A stretch of DNA of 64,000 bases from Streptomyces scopuliridis RB72 (GTDB taxonomy: Bacteria; Actinomycetota; Actinomycetes; Streptomycetales; Streptomycetaceae). Shown here one piece after another: positions 42,269 through 50,513 of the stretch (the first letter of the stretch is position 1; every line of letters starts with the position of its first letter). The translations under genes were made by a program, and so were the position numbers. The stretch lies in the NCBI RefSeq assembly GCF_000718095.1, contig NZ_JOEI01000026.1, positions 1-64,000 on the forward strand. Reading direction: 5' to 3'. The notes beneath the pieces are model-generated. The model did no database searches. It worked only from the letters and a program-made list of their open reading frames with translations, and was not told the DNA's origin.

Positions 42269-43445
42269 TTGATCTACTGCGGGATCGACTGGGCCGAGAC
42301 GCATCACGACATCGCTCTGATCCACGACACCGGCAAGCTCCTGGCCAAACGTCGCATCATGGACGACGCGGCTGGCTATCAGCTGTTGCTGGACCTGCTC
42401 GCCGAGTGCGGCGACACCGAGGACGCCCCGATCCCGGTCGCCATCGAGACCAGCCGCGGCCTGCTTGTCGCGGCCTTGCGGCAGGGCAAACGCAAGGTGT
42501 TCGCCGTCAATCCGATGGCCGCCGCCCGCTACCGCGACTGGCATGGCGTCTCGCGCAAGAAGTCCGACCCCGGCGACGCCCTGGTCCTGGCCAACATCCC
42601 GCGCACCGACATGGCCATGCACCGGCCACTGCCCTACGACAGCGACCTTGCCCGCGCCATCGCCGTCCTCGCCCGCGCACAACAGGACGCCACCTGGAAC
42701 CGCCAGCAGATCGCCAACCAGCTGCGCTCCCTGCTGCGCGAGTACTACCCCGCCGCCCTGAAAGCCTTCGCCAACTGGCAAAACGGCTTGTGGTGCCCCG
42801 AGGCCCGCGTTCTGCTGGCAGTCGCTCCCGCACCGACGAGGGCGGCGAGTCTGTCCCTGGCCCAGCTCCGCGCCGCCCTCAAGCGAGCGGGACGCCTCCG
42901 CGGGATTGAAGCCGAGGCCCAGCGTCTGCGGGAGGTTTTCCGCACCGAGTACGGTCACCAGCCACCGCTGGTCGAAGACGCCTGGGGGCAGCAGGTACTC
43001 GCCCTGCTGAGGCAGCTGGACGCCGCCTGCACTGCCACCGACGAACTCGCCGAGGCGGTGCAGGCGGTCTCTTCGACAGCACCCGGACGCTGAGGTCATC
43101 CTGAGCTTTCCCGGCCTCGGACCGCAGACCGGCGCTTGGGTGCTCGCCGAGACCGGAGACGACCGCAACCGCTTCATCGACGCCCGCGCCCTCAAGGCAT
43201 ACGCCGGCTCCGCCCCGATCACCCGCGCCTTCGGCAAGAAGCACCACGTCGGACGCCGCATCATCAAAAACAACCGGCTTCACAACACCGGCTGCCTCTG
43301 GGCCTTCGCCCCGTTGACGGCCTCGCCCGGCTCGAACGCCCACTACCGCCATCGGCGCGAAGTCGGAGACTGGCATGCCCAGGCCCAACGGCACCTGTTC
43401 AACCGCATGCTCGGACAGCTCTTCCACTGCCTTAAGAACTCCTAA
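42269..43445 (+). pseudogene. IS110-family transposase, one frameshift
   Basis: Starts at TTG 42269 after GAAGAAGGGGAGGG with IYCGIDWAETHHDIALIHD (first Asp), AIETSRGLLVAALRQG (Glu) and SRKKSDPGDALVLANI (two Asp): the RuvC-like DEDD set. Near 43072 the frame ends early at AVQAVSSTAPGR; in another frame RQHPDAEVILSFPGLGPQTG then FIDARALKAYAGSAPITRAF (the Tnp20 domain with its catalytic Ser) completes it to LFHCLKNS. Total about 390 residues, full family length. One missing base is enough to restore it. Confidence 0.82.
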
Positions 43446-44125
43446 TAAAGTGACGGGTTCTTCAGCCGTCGCCAGCAGATGATGCCGCTGGCCAGGCTGA
43501 GGAAGGCTTCGTGGATGTCGTCGCGGATCTCCCAGCGGATGCGTAGCCGGCGGAACCAGTGCAGCGGCGCGAAGCTCTGCTCAACCATCCATCGGTGCAC
43601 GGCCAGCCCCGATTCGTGTTGGGTGCTGGGCCGTGCGATGACCGGGGTGATTCCGGCGGCCCGGACCTGCTTGCGGTACTTGTCGTGGTCGTATCCGCGG
43701 TCGGCGTAAATGGTGTCCGGCCGTCGGCGGGGCCGTCCGCGTCGGCCCCGCACTGGCGGGACGGCCTCGATCAAGGGCATGAGCTGGGTGAGGTCATTGC
43801 GGTTTCCGCCGGTCAGTGACACCGCCGGCGGAATGCCGTGCGCTTCGGTGATCAGATGGTGCTTCTAGCCTGTTCGAGCACGGCCGACCGGGCTCGGTCC
43901 GGTTTCGGGCCGCCCTTCATGGCCCGGACATGGGAGCCGTCGATCAGCGCCTTGGACCAGTCCAGCGCGCCGGCGGCGTGCAGCTCGGCCAGCAGCGACT
44001 CGTGCAGACGCTGCCAGACTCCCGCGTCGTTCCAGTCGCGCAGGCGACGCCAGCAGGTCATCCCCGAGCCGAAGCCCAGTTCACTGCCCTCGTCCACAGG
44101 GCGAACGCCGCCTGACCCGCGCCGC
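43442..44125 (-). pseudogene. IS5-family transposase, truncated and frameshifted
   Basis: The upstream part reads GMTCWRRLRDWNDAGVWQRL, LHAAGALDWSKALIDGSHVR and AMKGGPKP (first Asp). The frame breaks near 43855, then VSLTGGNRNDLTQLMPLIEA, IYADRGYDHDKYRKQV (second Asp) and VEQSFAPLHWFRRLRIRWE (Glu) follow to the stop at 43442. The N-terminal part is cut next to the TetR gene end (44145). The 3' ends of this and the IS110 gene overlap by 4 bases. Confidence 0.75.
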
Positions 44126-44144
44126 CGGCGTCTGTCTTGGGTCG

Positions 44145-44774
44145 TCAGGTCCGGGGCGGTGGCGCACTCATCGCTGCCGTCAGGAACGTGATCGCCCATC
44201 GCCGGGCCGCCTCGCCCGCTACTGGGGACACGCAGCCAGGGGAGGGCTGCTGGTGGACCTCAAGGCGGTCGACGGCCGTTACGGCAAGGATCCCCCGCAT
44301 CCGGAACCACAGCTCCTCCGGGGAAAGGCCGGGCAGTACGCGCGCGAAAGCTGCGAAGTAGCGCTCGCGGACCGAGTCCTCGGCCGGGCCGGTCCAGCTG
44401 CGTACCTCCTCGGCCGGGTCGCTGAGGATCGTCACGATCAGCCGGGACGTCCGGGCGCCGCCCTCGTCGCCGGCCGACATCTCGTCGAACAGCGGCCCCG
44501 CGAATGCCTCCACCAGTTCGCTGACCGGTGGGTCGGGGGTCCGGGCGAGCAGTTTGTCGAGCCCGGCGCACTGGGCAGCGTTGATGGGCTCGACCACGCG
44601 GCGAGCGACTGCGGCCATCAGCTCCGCCTTCGAGCCGAAGTGGTAGCCGACGGCGGCCAGGTTCGCTCCGGCGAGTTTGGTGATCGCGCGGACCGAGGTG
44701 CCGCGGTATCCATGCTCGGCGAAGAGGCGCTCGGCCGCGTCGAGGATCTGGGTGCGGGTGTCTGAGGTCGCCAC
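44145..44774 (-). CDS. TetR family regulator, divergent from PanE-like gene
   Basis: A 209-residue TetR protein with TRTQILDAAERLFAEHGYRG and NLAAVGYHFGSKAELMAAVA (HTH, about 6-52), of the CecR-like subgroup with a C-terminal RMRGILAVTAVDRLE. The stop lies about 20 bp from an IS5 relic, but the C-terminus looks complete. The starts of this gene and of the PanE-like gene are 70 bp apart with 17-bp repeats between. Confidence 0.9.
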   Translation of the reverse strand: MATSDTRTQILDAAERLFAEHGYRGTSVRAITKLAGANLAAVGYHFGSKAELMAAVARRVVEPINAAQCAGLDKLLARTPDPPVSELVEAFAGPLFDEMSAGDEGGARTSRLIVTILSDPAEEVRSWTGPAEDSVRERYFAAFARVLPGLSPEELWFRMRGILAVTAVDRLEVHQQPSPGCVSPVAGEAARRWAITFLTAAMSAPPPRT

Positions 44775-44795
44775 GCAAGGAACTATACATATGAT

Positions 44796-44835
44796 TGAAT
44801 GAAACGAACGTATGAATCAAACGAACGCGTGAATG
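44796..44835. promoter_or_regulatory. Direct repeats TGAAT(G/C)AAACGAACG, period 17 bp
   Basis: TGAATGAAACGAACG (44796-44810), TGAATCAAACGAACG (44813-44827) and a partial TGAATG (44830-44835). Regular 17-bp spacing between the TetR and PanE-like starts makes this the likely TetR binding region. Confidence 0.6.
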
Positions 44836-44844
44836 AGGACTGAC

Positions 44845-45717
44845 ATGAAGCTGCTCGTGTACGGCGCCGGAGTACTCGGCAGCCTGTTCGCTGCCCGCAT
44901 GTATGAGGCCGGTCACGACGTCTCGCTCCTCGCCCGGGGCGAGCGCCTGACCGCTCTGCGCCGGCACGGCGTGCAGCTCGCCGAGGGAGACAGCCCAGCT
45001 GGCAGACGGATATCAGTACCGGTGGTCGAGCACCCGGACGGCGGGTACGACCTGATCACCGTCTTCGTCCGCACCCACCAGGTGGACGCGGTGCTGGAGT
45101 CACTCGCCCGTGTCGAAGGCGACGTGCTGTTCCTCCACAACTGGGCGGCCGGCGCGCAACCGCTGGGCGCGGTGATCGGCCACGAGCGGGTGCTGCTCGG
45201 CTTCCCCACGGCCGCCGGCACGATGGACGGCGACGTGGTTCGCTACCGCAAGATCAGCTTCATGACCCGCCGGGTTGCGATGCCGATCGGCGAGCCCGAC
45301 GGGCGCACCACCCCCCGACTGGAACGGATCGTGGAGACGTTTCGCACCGCCGGGATCAACACCAAGGCCGAACCGCACATGGATGCCTGGCTCAAGACGC
45401 ACGCCGCGTTCGAGGTCCCGCTCGGGCAGGCGGTGCACATGGCGGGCGGCCCGGTAGAGCTGGCCGACGATCCCGACGCACTCCGCGGCATGCTCCACCT
45501 CATGCGGCAGAACCTCGCCGCCATGGCGACGCCACCAGTACCTCGCGCGTTCGCCGCGTTGCGGACTCTGCCGCAAGGTCTGCTCGTGACCGTGCTCCGG
45601 CGCTTCCTGAGGAGCCCGACGGCCGTGCACAGCGGACTCAACGACCCCTCGCCTGCCACGACGGCCGAACTTGAGCGGCTGACCGAACAGCTCCGTGCCC
45701 CTGCGGGAGCCCGCTAG
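44845..45717 (+). CDS. Ketopantoate reductase family (PanE/ApbA-like) protein
   Basis: A 290-residue protein with the N-terminal loop MKLLVYGAGVLGSLFAARMY, HDVSLLARGERLTALRRHGV and LITVFVRTHQVDAVLESLAR. The C-terminal ApbA_C region includes DAWLKTHAAFEVPLGQAVHM, where family enzymes have a catalytic Lys (WLKTHAAF). ATG 44845 follows GAGGAC. A regulated, non-operonic copy under TetR is unlikely to be the pantothenate-pathway enzyme; it may reduce another 2-keto compound. Confidence 0.87.
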   Translation: MKLLVYGAGVLGSLFAARMYEAGHDVSLLARGERLTALRRHGVQLAEGDSPAGRRISVPVVEHPDGGYDLITVFVRTHQVDAVLESLARVEGDVLFLHNWAAGAQPLGAVIGHERVLLGFPTAAGTMDGDVVRYRKISFMTRRVAMPIGEPDGRTTPRLERIVETFRTAGINTKAEPHMDAWLKTHAAFEVPLGQAVHMAGGPVELADDPDALRGMLHLMRQNLAAMATPPVPRAFAALRTLPQGLLVTVLRRFLRSPTAVHSGLNDPSPATTAELERLTEQLRAPAGAR

Positions 45718-45952
45718 GCGCCCCGATCTCCTGTCTTCGACCCACGGTGCCAAGTAGCCGCCGTCAGGCCCCCCATCCAACTCGGACCGGCATCCAACTC
45801 GGTGATCGCAAGTAGCGACAGGAGCGTCGCCGTGGTTGCGATCCTGAACTGGCCGCCGACTTCGCCGAGCCAGAAGACTCAGAGGGCGTGAGGGAAACGG
45901 CGCAGGCCAGTGCCGCCCTGAATGTGGAACCCGTCCACCGCGATCAGGTCAC

Positions 45953-46846
45953 TCAGGCTGCGGAGCGTTCGGTGACTGGGCGGCGCCGCAAGGCGGTCTC
46001 GGTCAGTGACCGCGGGGGGAGTGAGGCTGCGGGGTTGTACCGGTTAGTCCCGGGCGGCACGATTTCGTCGATCCGGTCGAGGGTCGCATCATCGAGGGTG
46101 AGCGCGGCGCCCTTGAGCTGACCCTCCAGCTGCTGCATGGTCCGCGGTCCGATGATCGCCGAGGTGACGGCGGGGTGGGCCACGGTGAAGGCTACGGCGA
46201 GCTGTGGGAGGGTGCAGCCGATGCTTGCCGAGAGTTCGATGAGCTGTTCCACGGCGTCGAGCTTGGCGGTATTTTCGGCGATCGCGGGATCGAAGAAAGA
46301 CGGTCGGAGCGCGGCACGGCCGGTTGCCAGGTCGATCGGCTGGTCCTTGCGGTGCTTGCCGGTCAGGAACCCGAAGGCGAGGGGGCTCCAGACCAGTACC
46401 CCCATTCCGTAGCGCTCGCAGACGGGCAGGAGCGAGGCCTCGATCCCGCGGGCCAGAATCGAGTAGGGCGGCTGGTCGGTGCGGAAGCGTCCGAGGCCGC
46501 GCCGCTCGGAGACGTGGTGTGCCTCGACGATCTCCTCAGCCTGGTAGTTCGAGCAACCGAAGGCGCGGATCTTTCCCTGGTGCACGAGGTCGCTGAGCAC
46601 CGAGAGCGTCTCCTCGATGTCAGTGGAGTGGTCGGGGAAGTGGACTTGGTAAAGGTCGATCCAGTCAGTGTTCAGGCGCCTGAGGCTGTCCTCGACCGCC
46701 TTGAGGATCCAACGCCGCGAGTTGCCACCGCGGTTGCGGCCCTCGCCCATCTGAAAGTGGACCTTGGTGGCGAGTACGACGTCGTCACGGCGCCCCCGCA
46801 GCGCCTTGCCCACGATCTCCTCGGACTCACCCTGTCCGTACATGTC
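45953..46846 (-). pseudogene. Aldo/keto reductase lacking its N-terminus (fused to IS)
   Basis: From DMYGQGESEEIVGKALRGRR the frame is a normal AKR: DDVVLATKVHFQMGEG, NTDWIDLYQVHFPDHSTDIE, LVHQGKIRAFGCSNYQAEEI and LPQLAVAFTVAHPAVTSAII. The first 45-50 residues of the barrel, with the catalytic Asp of the DTA(x)xYG box, are missing. In their place, in frame, is transposase sequence ending TRDHQVA. The remaining Tyr is in VADMYG. A stable enzyme is unlikely. Confidence 0.75.
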
Positions 46847-47065
46847 GGCGACCTGGTGGTCGCGGGTGGGGACCAGGGTGCCGTCCACGATCAGCACGGC
46901 GTCCTTGCGCAACCGCTTGCGTTGCTGGAGCGCGAGCGCCGGCCCGAGGTGATCGATGATGCGGTCGGCGGCCGACTTGGACACCCCGGTCGTGCAGGGC
47001 GTTGCTGAGGAGGTCGATGGCGTTGTGTTGGAGGCGGAGCCTACGGCCGACGGCGGACGTCCCGA
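46847..47065 (-). pseudogene. IS5-type transposase fragment joined to AKR
   Basis: Reads GVSKSAADRIIDHLGPALAL, QQRKRLRKDAVLIVDGTLVP and TRDHQVA, the DDE_4-type region of Streptomyces IS5 transposases (normally VDGTLVPTRDHxxAxxSKNY). An upstream piece in another frame (LRLQHNAIDLLSNALHD) belongs to the same element. Confidence 0.68.
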
Positions 47066-47070
47066 CACAC

Positions 47071-48000
47071 TCAGCCGACACTGGGAGCCGGGTCCATGCC
47101 GGTCAGGGCCACGCTGGCCGTCCACAAGCGGCGCGCCGTGTCGGTGTCGGCGACGTGTTCCCGTACCGGCTCGAACCGCGGTCTGCCGCGCAGGCCGAAC
47201 ACGCGGGGGCCGATCAACTGGCCCCCGCGTACGGCCGGGTCGAGGACGGCTCGGACCGCGGGCCGGGCGCCCGCTTCCTTGCCCTGGACCAGGAGTCCCA
47301 GCGGCAGACCGCGCAGTCGCTGGGCCGTGGTGCGCACGTGCAGTGGGGGGCGGGAGGGGGTGAGGGCGTCCAGGGCGCCGCCGGGGTGGGACACCACGCT
47401 GATGGTGGTGCTGTGTGACGCCCGCAGCCGGCGGTCGAGTTCGATGCCGAACAGCATCTGCGCCAGCTTCGAGCGCCCATAGGTGCGCTTGGGCCGGTAG
47501 TCGCGGGTGCTCTGGAGGTCGTCGAGGTCCATCCGTTCGCTTCCGGCGGCGAAGCTGCCCGTGGTGACGACCCGGGCGGCGGGCGCGGCGTGGAGCAGCG
47601 GGGCGAGATGGGCGGTCAGGGCGAAGTGTCCCAGGTGGTTGGTGGCGAACATCAGCTCATGGCCGGCGGCGGTCTCGCGGCGCGGTGGACCGTCCAGCAG
47701 GACACCGGCGTTCAGGACCACCGCGTCGAGGGCCTGGACATCGAGCGCGTACACGCTCTTCTCGATCGAGGCGGGATCGGCGAGGTCCAGCGGTATGTGG
47801 CGCACGAGCGCGCCCGGTACGCGCGAGCGGATCGAGGCCGTCGCCGCTTCGGCTTTCGAGGTGCTGCGGCCGGCGATGACGACCGTGGCGCCGGTCGTGG
47901 CGAGCTGCTCCGCGACGAAGTAGCCGATCCCCGCGTTCCCGCCGGTGACCAGGAAGGTCTTGCCCTCGGCCCGCGGCAGGCGGTGTACGTCCCAGGTCAT
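47071..48000 (-). CDS. SDR family oxidoreductase (retinol dehydrogenase-like)
   Basis: A 309-residue SDR with GKTFLVTGGNAGIGYFVAEQ (about 13-32), AVVLNAGVLL, the catalytic Ser in VVTTGSFAAG and YGRSK near residue 170. The NHLGHFALTAHLAPLL segment is typical of the retinol dehydrogenase/WWOX-like group. The start at 48000 is followed upstream by GGAGAC and two TetR operators, and the TetR gene is divergent. Substrate unknown. Confidence 0.9.
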   Translation of the reverse strand: MTWDVHRLPRAEGKTFLVTGGNAGIGYFVAEQLATTGATVVIAGRSTSKAEAATASIRSRVPGALVRHIPLDLADPASIEKSVYALDVQALDAVVLNAGVLLDGPPRRETAAGHELMFATNHLGHFALTAHLAPLLHAAPAARVVTTGSFAAGSERMDLDDLQSTRDYRPKRTYGRSKLAQMLFGIELDRRLRASHSTTISVVSHPGGALDALTPSRPPLHVRTTAQRLRGLPLGLLVQGKEAGARPAVRAVLDPAVRGGQLIGPRVFGLRGRPRFEPVREHVADTDTARRLWTASVALTGMDPAPSVG

Positions 48001-48046
48001 GGACGGGTCTCCTTCGGATGAGGCGGACGATGCCGCGACGAACGGA

Positions 48047-48095
48047 ACGAACGGTGTTCGTCAACGGCAGACTGCCCTTAACGAACGACGTTCGT
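48047..48095. promoter_or_regulatory. TetR operator, two perfect dyads
   Basis: ACGAAC-GGT-GTTCGT (48047-48061) and ACGAAC-GAC-GTTCGT (48081-48095): perfect 6-bp arms, 34 bp apart, between the divergent SDR and TetR genes. Confidence 0.75.
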
Positions 48096-48113
48096 CAAGC
48101 TAGGATGAGGGCC

Positions 48114-48809
48114 ATGCCCGCCCGCCCCCGGACCAGGTCCGCGAAAACCACACTGAGCCTCGACGCGATCGTGGCCGCCACCCTGGCCCTGGTGGACGAG
48201 CTGGGGTGCGAGGCGGTGAGCATGCGGCGGGTCTCCCAGGCCGTACAGACGGGACCCGCCTCGCTGTATGTGTACGTGCCCGACCGGGGCACGCTGATGG
48301 CCCTCGCCCACGACCTGGCCGCGGCGGATGTCCGACTGCCCACCGAGGCGGACGGGGACTGGCGCGCCCGGCTCGAACTGCTCGTGGACCGCGCGGTGAC
48401 CGCGCTCGCCGCCCACAACGACATCGCCACCGTCGGTATGACGGGCGCCCTGCCCGGCCCGCACATCCTGCGTATCACCGAGGAACTGCTGCGGCTGCTG
48501 CGGAGCGGCGGGATCAGCGACGCCGCCTGCGCCTGGGCCGCGGATCTGATCGGCCAGTACATCGCCTCGTCCGCCCTGGAGGAGGCGATGTGGTCCCGCG
48601 CCCGGCAAAGCCAGGAGCGGCCGGGTGGTTCGCCGGCCGAGGCGGAGGAGGCGTTCGCCGCCCGGCTGGACGCCCTCTACCGGTCACTGCCAGCCGAGCG
48701 CTACCCCACGATCCGTGCGCTGACCCCACTGCTGACCGGCGGTGACGGAGTGACGCGCGCCGCGTGGAAGCTCCGCGTGCTCATTGACGGACTGCTCGCC
48801 GGAGCGTGA
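48114..48809 (+). CDS. TetR/AcrR family regulator
   Basis: A 231-residue TetR protein: LSLDAIVAATLALVDELGCE and MRRVSQAVQTGPASLYVYVP (HTH with the SLYxYVxxRxxL signature, about 14-60), then a TetR_C ligand domain. ATG 48114 is used; ATG 48105 (MRAMPARP) is in frame and possible, and the second operator is only 10-20 bp away, so transcription start and translation start are close. It probably represses itself and the SDR. Confidence 0.88.
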   Translation: MPARPRTRSAKTTLSLDAIVAATLALVDELGCEAVSMRRVSQAVQTGPASLYVYVPDRGTLMALAHDLAAADVRLPTEADGDWRARLELLVDRAVTALAAHNDIATVGMTGALPGPHILRITEELLRLLRSGGISDAACAWAADLIGQYIASSALEEAMWSRARQSQERPGGSPAEAEEAFAARLDALYRSLPAERYPTIRALTPLLTGGDGVTRAAWKLRVLIDGLLAGA

Positions 48810-48829
48810 CGAGCGCCGCCGCTCCTGAA

Positions 48830-49095
48830 CGCCGCGGGTACCGATCCGGATCCACGTCGGCCCGGCCCCAGTTGGCGCGAGTTCCTGACCACCCCAGCCC
48901 GAGGGATCATCGCAGCGGACTTCTTCCACGTGGACACCGTGCGCGGAAAGCGCCTGTACGCCATGGCGTTCCTGGAACATGGCACCCGCCAACTGCACAT
49001 CACGGGCGTCACCGCCAGCCCAGTCGGGTCTGGGCGACGCAACAGGCCCGAGTGCTCGCCGGCCAACTCGACACGCGCGGCACCGCCATCACCGT
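48830..49095 (+). pseudogene. Integrase-core (rve) transposase relic
   Basis: Reads PGPSWREFLTTPARGIIAAD, FFHVDTVRGKRLYAM (catalytic Asp region) and LEHGTRQLHITGVTA, then in another frame WATQQARVLAGQLDTRG. This is the DDE integrase core as in IS481-like or related actinobacterial transposases. Both ends are missing. Confidence 0.6.
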
Positions 49096-49189
49096 GCCTG
49101 GCCCGGCCCGCAGACGGTGCGGGCCAGGCTGGACAGCGCGCCGGGCGTTGCCGCACCCACCGGCACTGAGCCTTCGGGGCGGCGTGGGT

Positions 49190-50401
49190 TCACCCCAGCA
49201 GCAGAGACCTGGGCTGGGCGGAGAGGGCCTGGTCGAGGACCAGGGACGCCGCTCCCACCGCGGCCACGTTCTCGCCCAGCGTGGTGGAGACGACCGTTGT
49301 CGGATGGGTCGCCCTGACGAACGGGGAGCGTGCGACCATCGGTTCGATGGTCGCGAGAAGACGGTGGTCGAGCACGAGCCACGTCGGTCCGCCGAAGACG
49401 ATGGCGTCGACGTCCAGGAGCGTCGCCGCCGCACAGACTCCCCGGCCGATGCGGATGGCCAGGCGCTCGATGATGCCGTCCGCCTGTGCGTCCCCCTCGG
49501 CGGCGAGCCGCGCCAGCCGCTCCAGACCGCGCTGGGCGTCGGCCGGATCCAGCACCGTGTACTCGGCACCAAGAACACCCAGCGCGATGGCCTCGTCGAC
49601 GAGCGTCCGCGTTGAGCAGGCCGCGCCGAGTCCGCCGACCTCGCCGGCGTTCCCGGAGACGCCGCGCAGCACGGTGTCGTCCACCACCAGCCCCATCCCG
49701 GAGCCGGTGCCGAGGTAGAAGAAGAGAAGGTTGCGGCTCTCGGTAGCCGTCCCGGCCCAGCGCTCCGCGACGACCGAGGCCGTGACGTCCTTGTCGAGGA
49801 GTGCCGGGAATCCGGTCGCCTCGCTGAGTCGGTCACGTAGCGGGTAGCGGCCCCAGCCGGGCAACTCCGGAGGATCGATCACCCAGCCGGCGGACGCGTC
49901 TATGGGCCCCGGCGCGGCGATGCCCAGGCCCAGCACCCGCGCCTCGTCGATCCCCGACTCCGCCACGAGCGAGCGCACCGAGGCGGCCATGTCCGCGACA
50001 GTCCCGTCCGTGTCACCGCCGCTCGGGGTCCGCCGGCTGCGATGGCCGACGACCGTGCCGAGAAGATCCACCAGCACGCAGGTGATCACGGCGGGGTCGA
50101 GGTGGACTCCTACGGCGTAGCGAGATGTCGGGACGATTTCGAGGAGGGTGCGGGGTTTCCCACTGCCGGTGTTCTGCTTCCCCGATTCACGGGCCACGCC
50201 CTGGTCGAGCAGCCGGCGTGTGATATTCGAAACGGTCTGCGCGGACAGGCCGGTGGCCTGCGCGAGTTCGACCCGGCTCAAGCCCGCCGGGTGCCTGCGA
50301 ATCGCGTCCAGAATCACGGACTCGTTGAAGTCCCCCATGCGCGGCAGATTGGTGCCGCGCCGGATCGTGCGCTTCTCGGGTCTCATCGCGTTGGTGGTCA
50401 A
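49190..50401 (-). CDS. ROK family transcriptional regulator
   Basis: A 403-residue ROK protein. The N-terminal winged HTH is DAIRRHPAGLSRVELAQATG and LSAQTVSNITRRLLDQGVA; the sugar-kinase-like part has VLGLGIAAPGPIDASAGWVI, PALLDKDVTASVVAERWAG and GVSGNAGEVGGLG. The ROK zinc motif CxCGxxGC is absent: ACSTRTLVDEA is found there. TTG 50401 is preferred for GGGGAGG upstream; ATG 50386 is in frame. It is last in the glycan locus, 113 bp after the GH38 stop, and probably represses the locus until a sugar is bound. Confidence 0.87.
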   Translation of the reverse strand: MTTNAMRPEKRTIRRGTNLPRMGDFNESVILDAIRRHPAGLSRVELAQATGLSAQTVSNITRRLLDQGVARESGKQNTGSGKPRTLLEIVPTSRYAVGVHLDPAVITCVLVDLLGTVVGHRSRRTPSGGDTDGTVADMAASVRSLVAESGIDEARVLGLGIAAPGPIDASAGWVIDPPELPGWGRYPLRDRLSEATGFPALLDKDVTASVVAERWAGTATESRNLLFFYLGTGSGMGLVVDDTVLRGVSGNAGEVGGLGAACSTRTLVDEAIALGVLGAEYTVLDPADAQRGLERLARLAAEGDAQADGIIERLAIRIGRGVCAAATLLDVDAIVFGGPTWLVLDHRLLATIEPMVARSPFVRATHPTTVVSTTLGENVAAVGAASLVLDQALSAQPRSLLLG

Positions 50402-50513
50402 CGTGCCTCCCCAAGCCTCGGACGAGCGGCGGCTGTGCCGCGCAGCCGCCGCTCCGAAGGCAACAGATCGATGGAATGGTACGACGCGGGGGCGTACGCG
50501 GGACGCGCCGTGC

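Noticed and set aside
42269..43445. Programmed frameshift in IS110 transposase
   Set aside because: IS110 transposases are normally a single frame; no slippery heptamer or pseudoknot was evident, so a mutation or read error is simpler.
45953..47125. Intact 390-residue aldo/keto reductase
   Set aside because: The first 90 residues are transposase or non-coding sequence, and the first AKR strand with the catalytic Asp is absent.
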